This document shows, one piece after another, positions 20,634 through 28,571 of a stretch of 64,000 nt of DNA. The notes under the pieces are model-generated. The model searched no databases and was not told the DNA's origin. It worked only from the letters and a program-made list of their open reading frames with translations. Within the stretch, counting starts at the first letter, position 1; each line of letters begins with the position of its first letter. The stretch spans positions 83,102 through 147,101 of the forward strand of contig NZ_JAHTMR010000016.1 in NCBI RefSeq assembly GCF_019200975.1, in the 5' to 3' direction. This stretch comes from Pseudomonas sp. PD9R (GTDB lineage Bacteria; Pseudomonadota; Gammaproteobacteria; Pseudomonadales; Pseudomonadaceae). The position numbers and the translations under genes are program-made.

Positions 20634-22037
20634 TCACTTCCACAGCTGGGCGGCAAACACTACGAGAATGCCGATGGGCGCCACATAGCGCATCAAAAAC
20701 AAAGACAAGGCGAACAGCGCAGGACTACGGATCGACAATTCGTCGCGCACCGCTTCACGGCCCATCACCCAACCTGCAAACACCACGAAACACAACCCAC
20801 CGAGTGGCAACATGATCCGCGAGGTGAAGAAATCGATCACTCCAAAGAAATCCAGACCGCCCGCAGCGCCCCATTGGTAGAGGTGAAACAGACCGCCTTC
20901 GTTCACGAAAAACTTCGCTTCCTTCCAGACATTGAAGGAAAACACTGTGCCCAGCCCGACAAACCAGCAGGTGAATGCCAGCCAGAATGTCACCCAGGCG
21001 CGGCTGACTTTCGTGCGCTCAACCAGGTATGCCACCATCGGTTCAAGCAGGGAGATTGCCGAGCTCCAGGCCGCAATTGCTACCAGCACAAAGAACACTA
21101 CGCCCATCAACTGGCCGAAGGCTACGTTGCCAAAGGCAAATGGCAGACTGACAAACATCAGGCCCGGGCCTTCGCTCGGGTTCAGGCCCGCGGCGAACAC
21201 AATCGGAAACAGTGCCAGGCCGGCCACCAGAGAAACGAAGGTATCTAGCAGTGCCACGCCGACGACAGTGCCTGAAATCGACGAGTTCTTCGGCATGTAG
21301 GCGCCGTAAATCATGATCGAACCGACGCCCACGCTCAGGGAAAAGAACGCATGCCCCATCGCTGGCAATAAACCGTCAAGGACCTTTTCCGGGTGGAAGT
21401 CGAACATGAAGTGCACGCCCTCCATGAAATGCCCGGTGGTCATGCTGTAGCCCAGCAATACAAGAATCATCACGAACAGCAACGGCATCATGATCCGCAG
21501 GCTACGCTCGAGCCCGGCAACCACGCCTTTGGCGATCACCAGGGCCGACAGCAGCATAAAAATCGTGTGCCAAAGTGTCAGGCGCCATGGGTCGGCAATC
21601 ACATTGCCAAAGTACGCACCGACCTGAGCCGGCGTCACCCCCTGAAAATCGCCACGCCCCATGTCGATGATGTAATCCAGCGACCAGCCGCCGACCACAC
21701 TATAGAAAGACAGGATCAGCAGCGCGGTGATCATTCCGGCGAACGCTCCCCAGGACCATTTGCCCGAGTGCCCAGCTTCCAGTGCCAACACCTTCAAGGC
21801 GTTGGCCGGACTCTGCCGGGCGCGCCGGCCAATCAGGGTTTCCGCCAACATGACCGGCACACCGATCAGCGCAATACAGGCCAGAAACATCAGCACAAAG
21901 GCGCCGCCACCGTAGACGCCTACCATGTACGGGAATTTCCAGATACTACCCAGGCCCACGGCCGAACCGGTCGCGGCGAGTATGAAGACCCAGCGGCTAG
22001 CCCAACTGCCGTGGACAGAAACCTTGTCTGTCGACAT
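20634..22037 (-). CDS. Sodium-dependent transporter, NSS (neurotransmitter:Na+ symporter) family
   Basis: This inner-membrane symporter has 467 residues and 11-12 hydrophobic segments. The first segment carries the diagnostic ATGSAVGLGSIWKFPYMVG, the Na1/Na2 and substrate-binding unwound helix of LeuT-fold transporters. The substrate is likely an amino acid but cannot be named. I placed the start at ATG 22037 (MSTDKVSVHGSWASRW). It is divergent from smpB and its stop lies 7 bases before the ratA start, so the three genes may share a transcript. Confidence 0.9.
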   Translation of the reverse strand: MSTDKVSVHGSWASRWVFILAATGSAVGLGSIWKFPYMVGVYGGGAFVLMFLACIALIGVPVMLAETLIGRRARQSPANALKVLALEAGHSGKWSWGAFAGMITALLILSFYSVVGGWSLDYIIDMGRGDFQGVTPAQVGAYFGNVIADPWRLTLWHTIFMLLSALVIAKGVVAGLERSLRIMMPLLFVMILVLLGYSMTTGHFMEGVHFMFDFHPEKVLDGLLPAMGHAFFSLSVGVGSIMIYGAYMPKNSSISGTVVGVALLDTFVSLVAGLALFPIVFAAGLNPSEGPGLMFVSLPFAFGNVAFGQLMGVVFFVLVAIAAWSSAISLLEPMVAYLVERTKVSRAWVTFWLAFTCWFVGLGTVFSFNVWKEAKFFVNEGGLFHLYQWGAAGGLDFFGVIDFFTSRIMLPLGGLCFVVFAGWVMGREAVRDELSIRSPALFALSLFLMRYVAPIGILVVFAAQLWK

Positions 22038-22155
22038 CGTTATTACGACCAAGCATTCAAAAAAGAGCGCGCATTGTCCGGGATTCAATCAACCTGCTCA
22101 AGCACGTAGCATCACCGTAGCCGACTCGCTTGCAAGTCCCTATAATGCCGCCCCT

Positions 22156-22638
22156 ATGGCTAAACAGAAGAAACACCCTACAGGGACCATCGCGCAAAAT
22201 AAAAAGGCGCGACACGATTACTTCATCGAACACAAGTTCGAGGCTGGTCTGGTCCTGGCCGGCTGGGAAGTAAAAAGTCTGCGGGCGAGCAAGCTGCAAC
22301 TGGTAGACAGTTACGTGCTGCTCAAGGATGGCGAAGCCTGGCTGCTCGGCAGCCACATCACGCCCCTTATGACCGCCAGCACCCACGTCATTGCTGATCC
22401 GGTCCGCACCCGGAAATTGCTGCTCAACCGCCGCGAGCTCGAAAAACTGGCCGCCGCCGTGCAGCAAAAAGGTTATGCGTGCGTGTGCCTGTCCTGGTAC
22501 TGGAGCAAGCACATGGTCAAGTGCGAGATCGCTCTGGGCAAGGGCAAGAAGGAATACGACAAGCGTGATACCGAGCGCGAGCGCGATGCCGGCCGTGAAT
22601 TGCAGCGTGCGGTGCGGAACAAGGGCAAGGAAGATTAA
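22156..22638 (+). CDS. smpB: SsrA-binding protein SmpB
   Basis: SmpB binds the tRNA-like part of tmRNA and delivers it to stalled ribosomes in trans-translation. The 160-residue protein has the family motifs IAQNKKARHDYFIEHKFEAGLVLAGWEVKSLR and the C-terminal basic tail (GKKEYDKRDTERERDAGRELQRAVRNKGKED). ATG 22156 is fixed by the conserved N-terminus. A perfect TATAAT lies at 22141-22146, only nine bases before the ATG, and there is no Shine-Dalgarno, which suggests a leaderless or near-leaderless message. Its partner RNA, ssrA, is about 9.4 kb downstream. Confidence 0.96.
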   Translation: MAKQKKHPTGTIAQNKKARHDYFIEHKFEAGLVLAGWEVKSLRASKLQLVDSYVLLKDGEAWLLGSHITPLMTASTHVIADPVRTRKLLLNRRELEKLAAAVQQKGYACVCLSWYWSKHMVKCEIALGKGKKEYDKRDTERERDAGRELQRAVRNKGKED

Positions 22639-22668
22639 TCTTCCGGCCTGAGTTTTAAGGCACTAGCG

Positions 22669-22742
22669 AAAAGATCGCAGCCTGCGGCAGCTCTACTTTG
22701 GAATGCATTCCATGTAGGAACTGCCGCAGGCTGCGATCTTTT
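22669..22742. repeat. Inverted repeat, family A (GATCGCAG...CTGCGATC)
   Basis: Two perfect 22-base arms, 22669-22690 and 22721-22742, face each other across 30 bases; each begins or ends with AAAAGATCGCAGCCTGCGG. A near-identical element is at 57960-58040. It lies between convergent smpB and lldR and may also terminate both. Confidence 0.85.
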
Positions 22743-22753
22743 GCTTTAAAAAA

Positions 22754-23521
22754 TCACATCCCCTTGCGCCGCTCCGCCCGAGCCATGCGCTGCACTTCCT
22801 GGCGCACTTCTTCCAGCACTTCCTGCACATACAAAATGTGTCTACTGGAGACTTCCCGCGCCTGGTCCGCCCGACCTTCGATGATCGCCTGGTACAACTC
22901 CCGATGCTGCGTGATCAGCATGTCGCGGGTTTCGGTGCGTTGTTTGTACATGCCGCCAATATTGGTCACCACGTTGCGTTTGAGCAGGTCGAACAACCCA
23001 CGAATGGTGTGCAGCAACACCGCGTTGTGGCTCGCCTCGGCGATCGCCAGATGAAATTTCGCATCCGCCGCGCCCTCCTCCACACGGCTCACTTCGTCGT
23101 GCCGCGAATAACAGTCCTGCAACTCATTGAACGCAGCGGTCAGGCGGTCGCGGTCAACATCCGTGGCACGTAACGCAGCGTAATAGGCACAAGACGCTTC
23201 CAGCGTATGGCGAAACTCCAATAGATCGCGTTGCGCCTCGGGATTGCTTTCCAACAGATGCAGCAACGGATCGCTGAAGGTTGTGCCCAAGGATTCCACG
23301 ACATAATTGCCGCCGCCCTGACGACTGACCAGCAAGCCCTTGGCGGCCAGCTTCTGAATGGCCTCGCGCAGTGACGGGCGTGACACGCCGAACTGTTCGG
23401 CCAGCGCGCGCTCGGCCGGCAAACGCTCACCCGCCTTCAGCGTGCCTTCGAGGATCATCCCCTCCAGCTGCTCGACAATATCGTCAGACAAACGGCGCTG
23501 CCGAATCTGATCAAACCCCAT
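22754..23521 (-). CDS. lldR: Lactate-responsive GntR/FadR-family repressor LldR
   Basis: This 255-residue regulator has an N-terminal winged helix (ERLPAERALAEQFGVSRPSLREAIQKL at about 35-62) and a C-terminal FCD helical ligand domain with the metal-binding His/Asp positions (AKFHLAIAEASHN and later AQHRELYQAI-type His). It is divergent from lldP, and the only perfect palindrome in the gap fits a FadR-type operator. It is therefore expected to repress the lld genes until lactate binds. The start at 23521 (MGFDQIRQRRLSD) is preferred over an upstream in-frame Met. Confidence 0.9.
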   Translation of the reverse strand: MGFDQIRQRRLSDDIVEQLEGMILEGTLKAGERLPAERALAEQFGVSRPSLREAIQKLAAKGLLVSRQGGGNYVVESLGTTFSDPLLHLLESNPEAQRDLLEFRHTLEASCAYYAALRATDVDRDRLTAAFNELQDCYSRHDEVSRVEEGAADAKFHLAIAEASHNAVLLHTIRGLFDLLKRNVVTNIGGMYKQRTETRDMLITQHRELYQAIIEGRADQAREVSSRHILYVQEVLEEVRQEVQRMARAERRKGM

Positions 23522-23714
23522 AACTCGATTTCTCCAAGGCCCGACGATTCGCCGGGGCTCCATTCTGGCCTATTGGTGCCGCGGCGGCACCTGCCAGGCA
23601 GCAATAGCGCGAGCGGATCAGATGAGCTGATGGCTCACGCATTCGACAAAAGTTTTAGCGCGGCAAATTGACACACCGCCTACAAGGCTTTTACCCTAGC
23701 CAACAGCGATTGTA

Positions 23715-23731
23715 AATTGGTATTACCAATT
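23715..23731. promoter_or_regulatory. Probable LldR operator
   Basis: AATTGGTATTACCAATT is a perfect 17-base palindrome with the TGGT-N-ACCA core typical of FadR-subfamily operators. It lies between the divergent lldR and lldP starts, 53 bases upstream of the lldP ATG. No other palindrome is seen in the roughly 260-base gap. Confidence 0.8.
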
Positions 23732-23783
23732 ATCCAAGCACGCTGATCAGTGCCTGACCAACAACAATTAGGGGCCACCCCAT

Positions 23784-25478
23784 ATGCAAACCTGGCAACA
23801 GCTCTACAGCCCGCTCGGCAGCCTCGGCTTGTCCGCCCTCGCGGCCGTTATTCCGATCGTATTTTTTTTCCTGGCCTTGGCCGTGTTCCGCCTCAAAGGA
23901 CACGTCGCTGGCAGTATCACGCTGGCCTTGTCGATTCTGGTGGCGATCTTTGCTTTCCAGATGCCGGTCGACATGGCGTTCGCCGCCGCCGGGTATGGCT
24001 TCGCCTACGGCCTGTGGCCGATTGCCTGGATCATCGTCGCGGCCGTATTCCTCTACAAACTGACGGTCAAGAGCGGCCAGTTCGAAGTCATCCGCAGTTC
24101 AGTTCTGTCGATCACCGACGACCAGCGCCTGCAAGTTCTGTTGATTGGCTTTTGCTTCGGTGCCTTCCTGGAAGGTGCCGCCGGTTTCGGTGCACCGGTG
24201 GCGATTACCGCCGCGCTGTTGGTCGGCCTGGGCTTCAACCCGCTGTACGCCGCAGGCTTGTGCCTGATTGCGAACACCGCTCCGGTTGCGTTCGGCGCAC
24301 TGGGCATTCCGATCATCGTTGCCGGGCAAGTGACCGGTATTGACGCATTCAAAATCGGCGCCATGGCCGGCCGTCAACTGCCATTGCTGTCGCTGTTCGT
24401 GCCGTTCTGGCTGGTGTTCATGATGGACGGCCTGCGCGGCGTGCGGGAAACCTGGCCGGCAGCACTGGTGGCCGGGTTGAGCTTTGCGGTGACCCAATAT
24501 TTCACCTCGAACTTCATCGGCCCGGAACTGCCGGACATCACTTCGGCGCTGGTTTCGCTGGTTTCCCTGACGCTGTTCCTGAAAGTCTGGCAGCCGAAGC
24601 GCGCCGCAGGCCAACACATTGCTGGTGCCGTCTCGGCGTCCGTAGTGACCGCCAGCGTCGGCGGCTTCGGCCAGAAACGCGCCACCGTGGCTTCGCCTTA
24701 TAGCCTGGGGGAAATATTCAAAGCCTGGTCGCCGTTCCTGATCCTCACCGTGCTGGTGACCATCTGGACCCTGAAACCGTTCAAGGCCATGTTCGCGGCT
24801 GGCGGTTCGATGTACAGCTGGGTGTTCAACTTCGCCATTCCGCATCTGGATCAGATGGTGATCAAGGTCGCACCCATCGTGGCCGCTCCGACCGCCATTC
24901 CGGCGGTATTCAAGCTTGACCCGATTTCTGCGACCGGCACGGCCATCTTCTTCTCGGCGTTGATCTCGATGCTGATCCTGAAGATCAACATCAAAACTGG
25001 TCTGACCACTTTTAAAGAGACCTTCTACGAACTGCGCTGGCCGATTTTGTCCATCGGCATGGTGTTGGCCTTCGCCTTCGTCACCAACTACTCGGGCATG
25101 TCTTCGACCATGGCCCTCGTTCTGGCGGCTACTGGCGCAGCCTTCCCATTCTTCTCGCCGTTCCTCGGTTGGCTGGGCGTGTTCCTGACCGGTTCCGATA
25201 CGTCGTCGAACGCGCTGTTCAGTTCGCTACAGGCGACCACCGCACACCAGATCGGCGTCAACGACACCCTGTTGGTGGCGGCAAACACCAGCGGCGGCGT
25301 GACCGGCAAGATGATCTCGCCACAATCAATCGCCGTGGCCTGCGCCGCAACCGGTCTGGTGGGCAAAGAGTCGGACCTGTTCCGCTTCACGCTCAAACAC
25401 AGCCTGTTCTTCGCCACGATCGTAGGCGTGATCACCTACGTTCAGGCTTATTGGCTCACCGGCATGCTGGTGCACTAA
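23784..25478 (+). CDS. lldP: L-lactate permease LldP
   Basis: LldP imports lactate (and likely glycolate) with protons across the inner membrane. The 564-residue protein has about 13-14 hydrophobic segments and the family motifs FCFGAFLEGAAGFGAPVAI (about 130-148) and GSDTSSNALFSSLQ (about 470-483). The ATG at 23784 gives the typical N-terminus MQTWQQLYSPLGSLG. It is first in the lactate operon; an intergenic stem-loop separates it from lldE. Confidence 0.96.
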   Translation: MQTWQQLYSPLGSLGLSALAAVIPIVFFFLALAVFRLKGHVAGSITLALSILVAIFAFQMPVDMAFAAAGYGFAYGLWPIAWIIVAAVFLYKLTVKSGQFEVIRSSVLSITDDQRLQVLLIGFCFGAFLEGAAGFGAPVAITAALLVGLGFNPLYAAGLCLIANTAPVAFGALGIPIIVAGQVTGIDAFKIGAMAGRQLPLLSLFVPFWLVFMMDGLRGVRETWPAALVAGLSFAVTQYFTSNFIGPELPDITSALVSLVSLTLFLKVWQPKRAAGQHIAGAVSASVVTASVGGFGQKRATVASPYSLGEIFKAWSPFLILTVLVTIWTLKPFKAMFAAGGSMYSWVFNFAIPHLDQMVIKVAPIVAAPTAIPAVFKLDPISATGTAIFFSALISMLILKINIKTGLTTFKETFYELRWPILSIGMVLAFAFVTNYSGMSSTMALVLAATGAAFPFFSPFLGWLGVFLTGSDTSSNALFSSLQATTAHQIGVNDTLLVAANTSGGVTGKMISPQSIAVACAATGLVGKESDLFRFTLKHSLFFATIVGVITYVQAYWLTGMLVH

Positions 25479-25552
25479 GCACTACAAGCAACATGGAAAA
25501 AACCGACGTCGGACCACGATTCTGGCGTCAGCTATTCACTACTCGGTCTGTA

Positions 25553-25590
25553 AGGCTGCTGAAAGAATCTATCTCTATATTCAGCAGCCT
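25553..25590 (+). other. Stem-loop in the lldP-lldE spacer
   Basis: AGGCTGCTGAA (25553-25563) and TTCAGCAGCCT (25580-25590) are perfect 11-base inverted arms with a 16-base AT-rich loop. No U-run follows. It could stabilise the lldP message or tune expression between lldP and the dehydrogenase genes. Confidence 0.55.
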
Positions 25591-25624
25591 CAACGGACGG
25601 GTAACCGGCCGAGAGACACGCCTG

Positions 25625-26449
25625 ATGAGCGAGCTTTTTTACAACGCAGTGCCGAATGCGACCCGTGTCGCCCCGCCACTGCCTGAGCCTCGGCAATACC
25701 CCAGTGAGAAACCGCAAAGGGTGTATCTGTTCGGGACCTGCGTGGTGGATTTGTTCTACCCGCAAGCCGGAATGGATGCGATCCACTTGCTGGAACGCGA
25801 AGGCATCCGGGTCGAGTACCCGCAAGGGCAAAGCTGCTGTGGACAACCGGCCTACACCTCGGGCTACACCGAGCAGGCAAGGACCGTGGCGCGCTCACAA
25901 CTGGCGTTGTTCGCCGGTGATTATCCGGTGGTGGTACCGTCCGGCTCCTGCGCGGGCATGTTGCGCGAGCACTATGCCGACTTGTTCCAGGACGAGCCGG
26001 AAACATTGAAACAGGTCCTGGCATTGGCTGCCCGAACCTATGAACTCGCCGAGTTCCTGTTGTTTGTCTGCAAGGTGCAATTCAAGGACAGCGGCGAAGC
26101 GGTAAAAGTGGCGTTGCACACGTCATGTTCGGCACGCCGCGAGATGAACACCCATCTGCATGGCCGCGAGTTGTTGGCGCAGCTAAGCAATGTGGAGCGC
26201 GTCGAGCACAGTCACGAGAGCGAATGCTGTGGCTTCGGTGGGACTTTCAGCGTCCGTATGCCAGACATTTCCGGCGCGATGGTGGCTGACAAGACCCGCT
26301 CGTTGAAGGAATCCGGCGCACACAAGGTACTGAGTGCCGACTGCGGTTGCCTGATGAACATCAACGGCTCGCTGGAAAAGCAGAAGGAAGCGTTGCGCGG
26401 CCAACATCTGGCCAGTTTCCTTTGGCAGCGTACCGGGGGTGCCCGATGA
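25625..26449 (+). CDS. lldE: L-lactate utilisation protein LldE (LutA-type, CCG-domain subunit)
   Basis: This 274-residue protein is one of three subunits of the Fe-S/flavin-independent L-lactate dehydrogenase (LutABC/LldEFG) that oxidises L-lactate to pyruvate. It has two CCG (heterodisulfide-reductase-like cysteine) domains: QSCCGQPAYTSGY near residue 75 and SECCGFGGTFSVRMPDISG near residue 200, with Cys-rich VPSGSCAGM and HTSCSARRE between. I chose ATG 25625 because the frame upstream overlaps lldP. Its stop overlaps the lldF start by four bases (ATGA). Confidence 0.92.
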   Translation: MSELFYNAVPNATRVAPPLPEPRQYPSEKPQRVYLFGTCVVDLFYPQAGMDAIHLLEREGIRVEYPQGQSCCGQPAYTSGYTEQARTVARSQLALFAGDYPVVVPSGSCAGMLREHYADLFQDEPETLKQVLALAARTYELAEFLLFVCKVQFKDSGEAVKVALHTSCSARREMNTHLHGRELLAQLSNVERVEHSHESECCGFGGTFSVRMPDISGAMVADKTRSLKESGAHKVLSADCGCLMNINGSLEKQKEALRGQHLASFLWQRTGGAR

Positions 26450-27900
26450 GCGCCGCCGAACTGATTCCAGTGGTCGCCGTAGAAGAAGATTTCCGCACCC
26501 GCGCTCACGAGGCGCTGGGTGACGCGCAATTGCGAAACAACTTTCGCAAGGCGATGGATTCACTGATGACAAAACGGGCAACGTCCTTCAGCGATGCCCA
26601 CGAGAGAGAACATCTGCGAGCGCTGGGCAATGCTGTCCGTGCCCGTGCGTTATCCAAGTTGCCCGACTTGCTTGAGCAACTTGAACAGAACCTGACCCGC
26701 AACGGTGTGACAGTGCACTGGGCGGAAACGGTGGACGAGGCCAACGGCATCGTCCTCTCGATCATCCGCGCTCACGAGGGGCGGCAAGTGATCAAGGGCA
26801 AATCGATGGTCAGCGAAGAGATGGAGATGAACCACTTCCTCGCTGATCGGGGCATTGAATGCCTGGAATCGGACATGGGCGAGTACATCGTTCAGCTCGA
26901 TGACGAGAAGCCTTCACACATTATTATGCCGGCGATCCACAAGAATGCCGGTCAGGTCGCGTCCTTGTTCCACGACAAACTTGGCGTGGAATACACCAAG
27001 GACGTAGACCAACTTATTCAAATCGGTCGCAGGGTTCTGCGGCAGAAATTCTTTGAAGCGGACATCGGCGTTTCCGGTGTCAACTTCGCCGTGGCTGAAA
27101 CCGGCACCCTGCTGCTGGTGGAAAACGAAGGCAACGGCCGCATGACCACCACGGTCCCGCCCGTGCACATCGCCGTCACCGGTATCGAAAAAGTCGTGGA
27201 AAATCTGCGCGATGTGGTCCCTTTGCTGTCACTGCTGACCCGCTCGGCACTCGGCATTCCGATCACCACTTACGTCAACATGATTTCCGGCCCGCGCAAG
27301 GAGCATGAACTCGACGGTCCGCAGGAAGTGCACCTGGTGCTGCTCGACAACGGTCGCAGCCAGGCCTTTGCCGACAGCGAATTGCGTCAGACCCTGAACT
27401 GCATCCGCTGCGGCGCCTGTATGAATCATTGCCCGGTTTACACTCGAATCGGCGGCCATGCCTACGGCGAGGTTTACCCTGGGCCTATCGGAAAAATCAT
27501 CACCCCGCACATGGTCGGCCTGGCGAAAGTCCCGGACCACCCGAGCGCCTCTTCGTTGTGCGGAGCCTGCGGCGAAGTGTGCCCGGTGAAAATCCCGATC
27601 CCTGCTTTGCTGCGTCGTCTGCGGGAAGAGAACGTCAAAGCCCCGGACAGCCCGCATCAAGTGATGCGCGGCCAGGGCAGCAAGTACTCGCGTAAAGAAC
27701 GGTTCATCTGGAACGCCTGGGCCAGACTCAACAGTTCGCCGACGCTGTATCGCCTGTTCGGTTTCTTCGCCACGCGCCTGCGCGCACTCACGCCCGGTAA
27801 TGTCGGGCCGTGGACGCAAAATCACAGCGCACCGAAACCCGCCGCCCGCTCATTGCATGACATGGCCCGCGAGCATCTGGCCAAACAGGGAGATCGTTGA
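26446..27900 (+). CDS. lldF: L-lactate utilisation iron-sulfur protein LldF (LutB-type)
   Basis: LldF is the iron-sulfur electron-transfer subunit of the LutABC-type lactate dehydrogenase. The 484-residue protein has an N-terminal LUD domain and two ferredoxin-type clusters: CIRCGACMNHCPVY near residue 311 and LCGACGEVCPVKIPIP near residue 364. The ATG overlaps the lldE stop and its own stop overlaps the lldG start, so all three subunits are translationally coupled. Confidence 0.94.
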   Translation: MSAAELIPVVAVEEDFRTRAHEALGDAQLRNNFRKAMDSLMTKRATSFSDAHEREHLRALGNAVRARALSKLPDLLEQLEQNLTRNGVTVHWAETVDEANGIVLSIIRAHEGRQVIKGKSMVSEEMEMNHFLADRGIECLESDMGEYIVQLDDEKPSHIIMPAIHKNAGQVASLFHDKLGVEYTKDVDQLIQIGRRVLRQKFFEADIGVSGVNFAVAETGTLLLVENEGNGRMTTTVPPVHIAVTGIEKVVENLRDVVPLLSLLTRSALGIPITTYVNMISGPRKEHELDGPQEVHLVLLDNGRSQAFADSELRQTLNCIRCGACMNHCPVYTRIGGHAYGEVYPGPIGKIITPHMVGLAKVPDHPSASSLCGACGEVCPVKIPIPALLRRLREENVKAPDSPHQVMRGQGSKYSRKERFIWNAWARLNSSPTLYRLFGFFATRLRALTPGNVGPWTQNHSAPKPAARSLHDMAREHLAKQGDR

Positions 27901-28571
27901 TGAGCGCCAAGCAAAATATCCTCGCCAAACTGCGCAAAAGCCTGACAGGCACCACGCCAGTGGATGACAACTTTGACGTCGCGCTGGTGACAGAGCCCTA
28001 CACCTACACGCCTGAGCAACGCATCCCGCAATTGCGCAAACTGATGGAAGCGGTGCACACGGAAATCCACCTGACGTCGGGTGACGATTGGCCGGCGTTG
28101 CTCGCTCGGTTGTTGCTGGATCGTCAGTTGCCAAGCCTGTTGATCGCACCGACAACACCTCACGGGCAACAACTTACTCAGCAGTGGGCGAACAATCCTG
28201 ATCTGCCGGTACTCAAGTCCTACGACCGTCCCGTCGAAGAATGGAAAGCCGAGCTGTTTAACGACACACCGGCAAGCCTGACCGGAACACTCGGCGCCAT
28301 TGCCGCCACGGGTAGTCTGATTCTGTGGCCCACGCGGGAAGAACCGCGCCTGATGAGCCTGGCGCCACCCGTGCATTTCGCCCTGCTCAAGGCCAGTGAA
28401 ATTCGGGATAACTTCTATCAGGTGCAGCAGGAGTTCGAATGGGCCCAGGGCATGCCGACCAATGCGTTGCTGGTGTCCGGGCCGTCGAAGACCGCCGACA
28501 TCGAGCAGGTCTTGGCGTACGGTGCCCACGGTCCTAAAGACCTGGTGGTGCTGATCCTGGAGGACCAATGA
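27900..28571 (+). CDS. lldG: L-lactate utilisation protein LldG (LutC-type LUD domain)
   Basis: This 223-residue protein has one LUD domain (GTLGAIAATGSLILWPTREEPRLMSLAPPVHFALL) and corresponds to LutC of the lactate oxidase complex. The ATG at 27900 shares its A with the lldF stop (TGATG). Its stop overlaps the dld start by four bases. The exact contribution of LutC-type subunits to catalysis is not known in detail. Confidence 0.9.
   Translation: MSAKQNILAKLRKSLTGTTPVDDNFDVALVTEPYTYTPEQRIPQLRKLMEAVHTEIHLTSGDDWPALLARLLLDRQLPSLLIAPTTPHGQQLTQQWANNPDLPVLKSYDRPVEEWKAELFNDTPASLTGTLGAIAATGSLILWPTREEPRLMSLAPPVHFALLKASEIRDNFYQVQQEFEWAQGMPTNALLVSGPSKTADIEQVLAYGAHGPKDLVVLILEDQ

Noticed and set aside
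22669..22742. Inverted repeat read as a simple terminator
   Set aside because: The same arms recur at 57960-58040 in a non-terminal position, so it is a dispersed repeat first, though it may also terminate.
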